Shown: in pieces, positions 61,229-64,000 of the stretch
How the letters are laid out: each line of letters begins with the position of its first letter
Position numbering within the stretch: the first letter of the stretch is position 1
Assembly: GCA_965215355.1 (NCBI GenBank)
Contig: CBDCDJ010000007.1
Location: forward strand, 1,674,001-1,738,000
Reading direction: 5' to 3'
Source: CBDCDJ01 sp965215355
GTDB taxonomy: Bacteria > Deinococcota > Deinococci > Deinococcales > Trueperaceae
DNA: 64,000 nt
The notes under the pieces: model-generated
The model's database searches: none
What the model was told of the DNA's origin: nothing
What the model saw: only the letters and a program-made list of their open reading frames with translations
Translations under genes and position numbers: made by a program

Positions 61229-64000
61229 ATGTCAGTCACTTTAGAGCAGGTTCGTCGCCGCATCGAGGTCACCGAAGACGACGTGTTACAGCGCTTCGCC
61301 ACCGAACTGTTCGACAAGTCGGCGCCGAAGTTCATGGACGCGTTCGACGCGGACAGTTTGCTGGCCGTCGCCACGTCGGGCCTGCAGCAGGTGCGGCGGC
61401 TCGAGCCCGGCGAAGTCTGCGTGCGGGTTTACAACCCGAGTTTGTCACAGGACGGCTTCGAAGTGCCGTACACGATAGTCGAGGTGCTGCTGCGCGACCG
61501 CCCCTTTATCGTCGACTCGGTGCGGGCCGAGCTGCGGCGGCGCGGCTTCGAGCTTGTTCACCTGCTGCACCCGATTTTGCACACCCTTCGGGACGCGGAC
61601 GGCACCCTCACCGACCTGACGACGAGCGAGCACCCCGAGGCCGAGCGCGAGGCTTACGAGCTTTACTTCGTCGAGCGTCAAGGCGACCCCACGGCGCTGA
61701 CAGGGCTGGAAACGGCCGTGCGCGAAGTCCTGGACGACGTGGTGCTGGCGACGGGCGACTACGTAGCGATGTGCGAGCAGGCCGAGCGGACGCGGGCCTA
61801 CCTGGCCGAACTGAGCGCACGCGAGGTTCAGAGCGCCCTGCGCGACCGCCGCGAAGAGCTGGACGAGTACGCGGCCTTTATGCGCTGGCTGGAAGAGGAC
61901 AACTACGTCTTTTTGGGCTACCGCGAGTACGACATCGTGACCCATGAGGGCGCGCCGCACCTGCTGCTCACGCCGGACTCGGGTCTGGGCATTTTGAGCA
62001 AGTCGGAGACAAGCGCCTACACCGAGCCCGTGCCGGTCGCCGAGCTGCCCGAGGGCCTGCGTGAACGCGTCACGGGCGGGCGCGTGCTGACCGTGACCAA
62101 AACCAACGCCGAGTCGACCGTCCACCGCGCGGCGCGCATGGACTACATCGGCATCAAAAAACTGGGCGAGGCCGGGGCGGTCGTCGGCGAAATCCGCTTT
62201 GTGGGTCTGTTCACCTCCAAAGCCCTGTCCACGGCGGTCGAGGACATACCCATCCTGCGGCTCAAGCTGCGCCGCGTTTTGACGCGGGACCGGGCGGTGC
62301 CGGGGTCGCACGACTTCAAACAAATCACCTCCATTTTCAACTCGATGCCGCGCGAGGAACTGTTCTGGGCGGACGCCGACCAGCTCTACAAAGACATTCG
62401 CACCATCATGGGTCTGGAGCAGGAACAGGGCGTGCGCCTGACTTTGCGGCCCGACCCGCTCGGGCGCGGCCTCGCCGCGATGGTGGTGATGCCGCGCGAC
62501 CACTTTAACGCAACGGTGCGCCGCGCCATTCAGGGTTACCTGTACGAGCAGCTGGCCGCCAGCCACGTCGACTACCAGCTCGCGATGGGCGAGGACGAGT
62601 CGCAGTTGCGCTTTCACTTTTTTTTCACCACCGAAAAAAGCCACTTCGACGTGAACGTGGTCGCCCTGGAGCAAGGCGTTACCGAACTCACCCGCACCTG
62701 GGACGACCACCTGTTGGAACAGCTCGTGGCTGCCAAGGGCGAGCAGGGGCGGCGTCTCGCGGAAAAGTACGGCAAGGCCTTCGACGAGGCCTACAAGGCC
62801 GACACCTCGACGCCCGCCGCGCTGCGCGACGTCGAGCAGTTGGAAGCTTTGGGCGAGGCCCCCTACCGCGTCGACATCTTGAACGCCGCCGACGACGACC
62901 GGGTCTTGACCGTCGGCGCGGACACGACGCTCGTCAAGATTTACCACGGCGAACGCACGCTGGTTTTAAGCAACGTGCTGCCGATGCTCGAGAACCTGGG
63001 CTTTCGCGTGCTCGAGCAAATCGCCTACCACGCGAGGTTGCCCGGCGGTGACGCAAAAGACGGTGTCGTAAAAAACGATGGCGAAAAGGAAAGTGGCGAA
63101 AAGGAAAGTGACGACGACAGCGTGCGCGGCGTCGATATTTTCCGGGTACAGGACTGGAGCGGCGCGCCCATCGACGTGCGCGAGCACGGGGCACGGCTGA
63201 CCGAAGCGCTGACCCGGTTGCTCGGCGGCTCGGCCGAGAGCGACCGGCTGAACCGGCTCGTGCTCTACGCGGGCTTGAGCGTGCGCCAGGTGGCGCTGCT
63301 GCGGGCTTACCAGATGTACTACGCGCAACTGAACGCGGTGACGAGCCGCAGTTTCGTCAACGAGACGCTGCTGAACCACCCCGAGTTGGCCGCGCTGCTC
63401 TACCAAGCCTTTGCAACCAAGTTCGACCCCGCCGTCGACAGTGACCGCGAGACGGCCTTTGACGACCTCAAAAGCGAGTTTTTGGACGCGCTGAACAGCG
63501 TCGCCTCGTTGCCGGAGGACACCACGCTGCGCGGGCTGTTCAACCTCATCGACTCGAGCGTGCGCAGCAACTTCTTCTTGAACCGCCCGACCATCAGCTT
63601 CAAGCTCGCCTCTAAAAAAGTGAGCAGTATGCCCGAGCCGCGCCCGCTTTTTGAGATCGCGGTGTTGGGTTTGGGCGTCGAGGGCGCGCACCTGCGCGGC
63701 GGCAAGGTGGCGCGCGGCGGCATCCGCTGGTCGGACCGTCCGGACGACTTCCGCACCGAAGTTCTGGGCTTGATGAAAACGCAGATGACCAAAAACGCCG
63801 TCATCGTGCCGGTGGGGTCCAAGGGCGGCTTCGTCCTCAAAAACGCCCCCCTGGACCGCGACGCGCTGCGCGCCTACGCGCGCGAGCAGTACCGGCTGTT
63901 TATCGGCGGACTGCTCGACATCACCGACAATCTCGTCAACGGGCAGACCGTTCACCCCGAGGAAGTGCTCGTCTACGACGAGCCCGACCCTTACCTGGTG
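61229..64000 (+). CDS. NAD-specific glutamate dehydrogenase, large type (3'-truncated)
   Basis: The frame is open from ATG 61229, after GGGAGGG, to the window end (924 codons). The large ~1600-residue GDH has long N-terminal regulatory domains: FIVDSVRAELRRRGFELVHL, then YREYDIV, RMDYIGIKKLGEAGAVVGE and RFVGLFTSKA. The dehydrogenase part begins LRGGKVARGGIRWSDRPDDF and LMKTQMTKNAVIVPVGSKGG, with substrate-binding Lys residues. It oxidises glutamate to 2-oxoglutarate with NAD. An insert of two near-identical 15-bp units encodes GEKESGEKESDDDS near 63080-63120. The catalytic core continues beyond the window. Confidence 0.93.
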   Translation, partial: MSVTLEQVRRRIEVTEDDVLQRFATELFDKSAPKFMDAFDADSLLAVATSGLQQVRRLEPGEVCVRVYNPSLSQDGFEVPYTIVEVLLRDRPFIVDSVRAELRRRGFELVHLLHPILHTLRDADGTLTDLTTSEHPEAEREAYELYFVERQGDPTALTGLETAVREVLDDVVLATGDYVAMCEQAERTRAYLAELSAREVQSALRDRREELDEYAAFMRWLEEDNYVFLGYREYDIVTHEGAPHLLLTPDSGLGILSKSETSAYTEPVPVAELPEGLRERVTGGRVLTVTKTNAESTVHRAARMDYIGIKKLGEAGAVVGEIRFVGLFTSKALSTAVEDIPILRLKLRRVLTRDRAVPGSHDFKQITSIFNSMPREELFWADADQLYKDIRTIMGLEQEQGVRLTLRPDPLGRGLAAMVVMPRDHFNATVRRAIQGYLYEQLAASHVDYQLAMGEDESQLRFHFFFTTEKSHFDVNVVALEQGVTELTRTWDDHLLEQLVAAKGEQGRRLAEKYGKAFDEAYKADTSTPAALRDVEQLEALGEAPYRVDILNAADDDRVLTVGADTTLVKIYHGERTLVLSNVLPMLENLGFRVLEQIAYHARLPGGDAKDGVVKNDGEKESGEKESDDDSVRGVDIFRVQDWSGAPIDVREHGARLTEALTRLLGGSAESDRLNRLVLYAGLSVRQVALLRAYQMYYAQLNAVTSRSFVNETLLNHPELAALLYQAFATKFDPAVDSDRETAFDDLKSEFLDALNSVASLPEDTTLRGLFNLIDSSVRSNFFLNRPTISFKLASKKVSSMPEPRPLFEIAVLGLGVEGAHLRGGKVARGGIRWSDRPDDFRTEVLGLMKTQMTKNAVIVPVGSKGGFVLKNAPLDRDALRAYAREQYRLFIGGLLDITDNLVNGQTVHPEEVLVYDEPDPYLV

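Noticed and set aside
61445..62947. Long minus-strand frame opposite glutamate dehydrogenase
   Set aside because: The plus-strand frame matches the dehydrogenase throughout; the antisense one has no recognisable motif.

Overview
The window is high-GC chromosomal DNA from a bacterium. Several things suggest the Deinococcota, probably a Truepera-like lineage: a short AMP nucleosidase, a BTAD-type activator with an ATPase and TPR repeats, a LysJ/ArgD-type aminotransferase, a large NAD-type glutamate dehydrogenase, sparse lipoproteins and leaderless-type promoters. This assignment is an inference from gene content. A striking property of the DNA is the very frequent palindrome CTCGAG, found inside genes, terminators and repeat breakpoints.

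Layout. 1-9.7 kb: housekeeping and small genes (YjbQ, histidine phosphatase, AMP nucleosidase, dienoyl-CoA-reductase-like SDR, SpoIID/LytB protein, class III aminotransferase, a VapBC pair with a palindromic operator, YcaQ-like glycosylase, RbfA, thioesterase). 9.7-18 kb: guaB, a repeat-containing surface lipoprotein, a ROK sugar kinase, a secreted subtilase and a large transcriptional activator. 18-24 kb: a divergent four-gene operon (coiled-coil protein, unknown protein, AAA+ ATPase, unknown protein) that I cannot match to a described system. 24.8-37.1 kb: a complete subtype I-B CRISPR-Cas locus (cas6, cas8b, cas7, cas5, cas3, cas4, cas1, cas2, leader and an array of 21 repeats). The locus is interrupted by toxin-antitoxin genes and their remnants. 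A MazEF-like pair and an AbrB-VapC pair sit between cas4 and cas1. The second pair is flanked by a 28-bp direct repeat that is the 5' end of cas1, so the original cas1 start survives as a 12-codon stub upstream. 37.1-47.3 kb: an exported isoaspartyl methyltransferase, a polytopic spermidine-synthase-like protein, an erythromycin-esterase-like protein, and purine genes purF-purL-HAD-purQ. 47.4-53 kb: a secreted nuclease followed by comEA and comEC (DNA uptake). 53-54.4 kb: a small toxin-antitoxin island (HicB with broken HicA, Doc and an overlapping 54-aa antitoxin). 54.4-64 kb: lipA-lipB, a cold-shock protein, a PQQ-type sugar dehydrogenase, TrmH-like methyltransferase, tRNA-Leu(GAG), PrmC, LspA and the first 924 codons of NAD-glutamate dehydrogenase, running off the window.

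Points most worth a second look: (1) chains of five-codon minicistrons joined by GTGA stop/start overlaps with an exact 14-nt period in front of comEC (four units) and purQ (two units); (2) toxin-antitoxin cassettes embedded in the cas operon, one of which took over the cas1 start; (3) the unassigned AAA+ operon with its divergent activator; (4) an apparent 1-nt frameshift in purF that removes two Fe-S cysteines; (5) the iterated CTCGAG palindrome.
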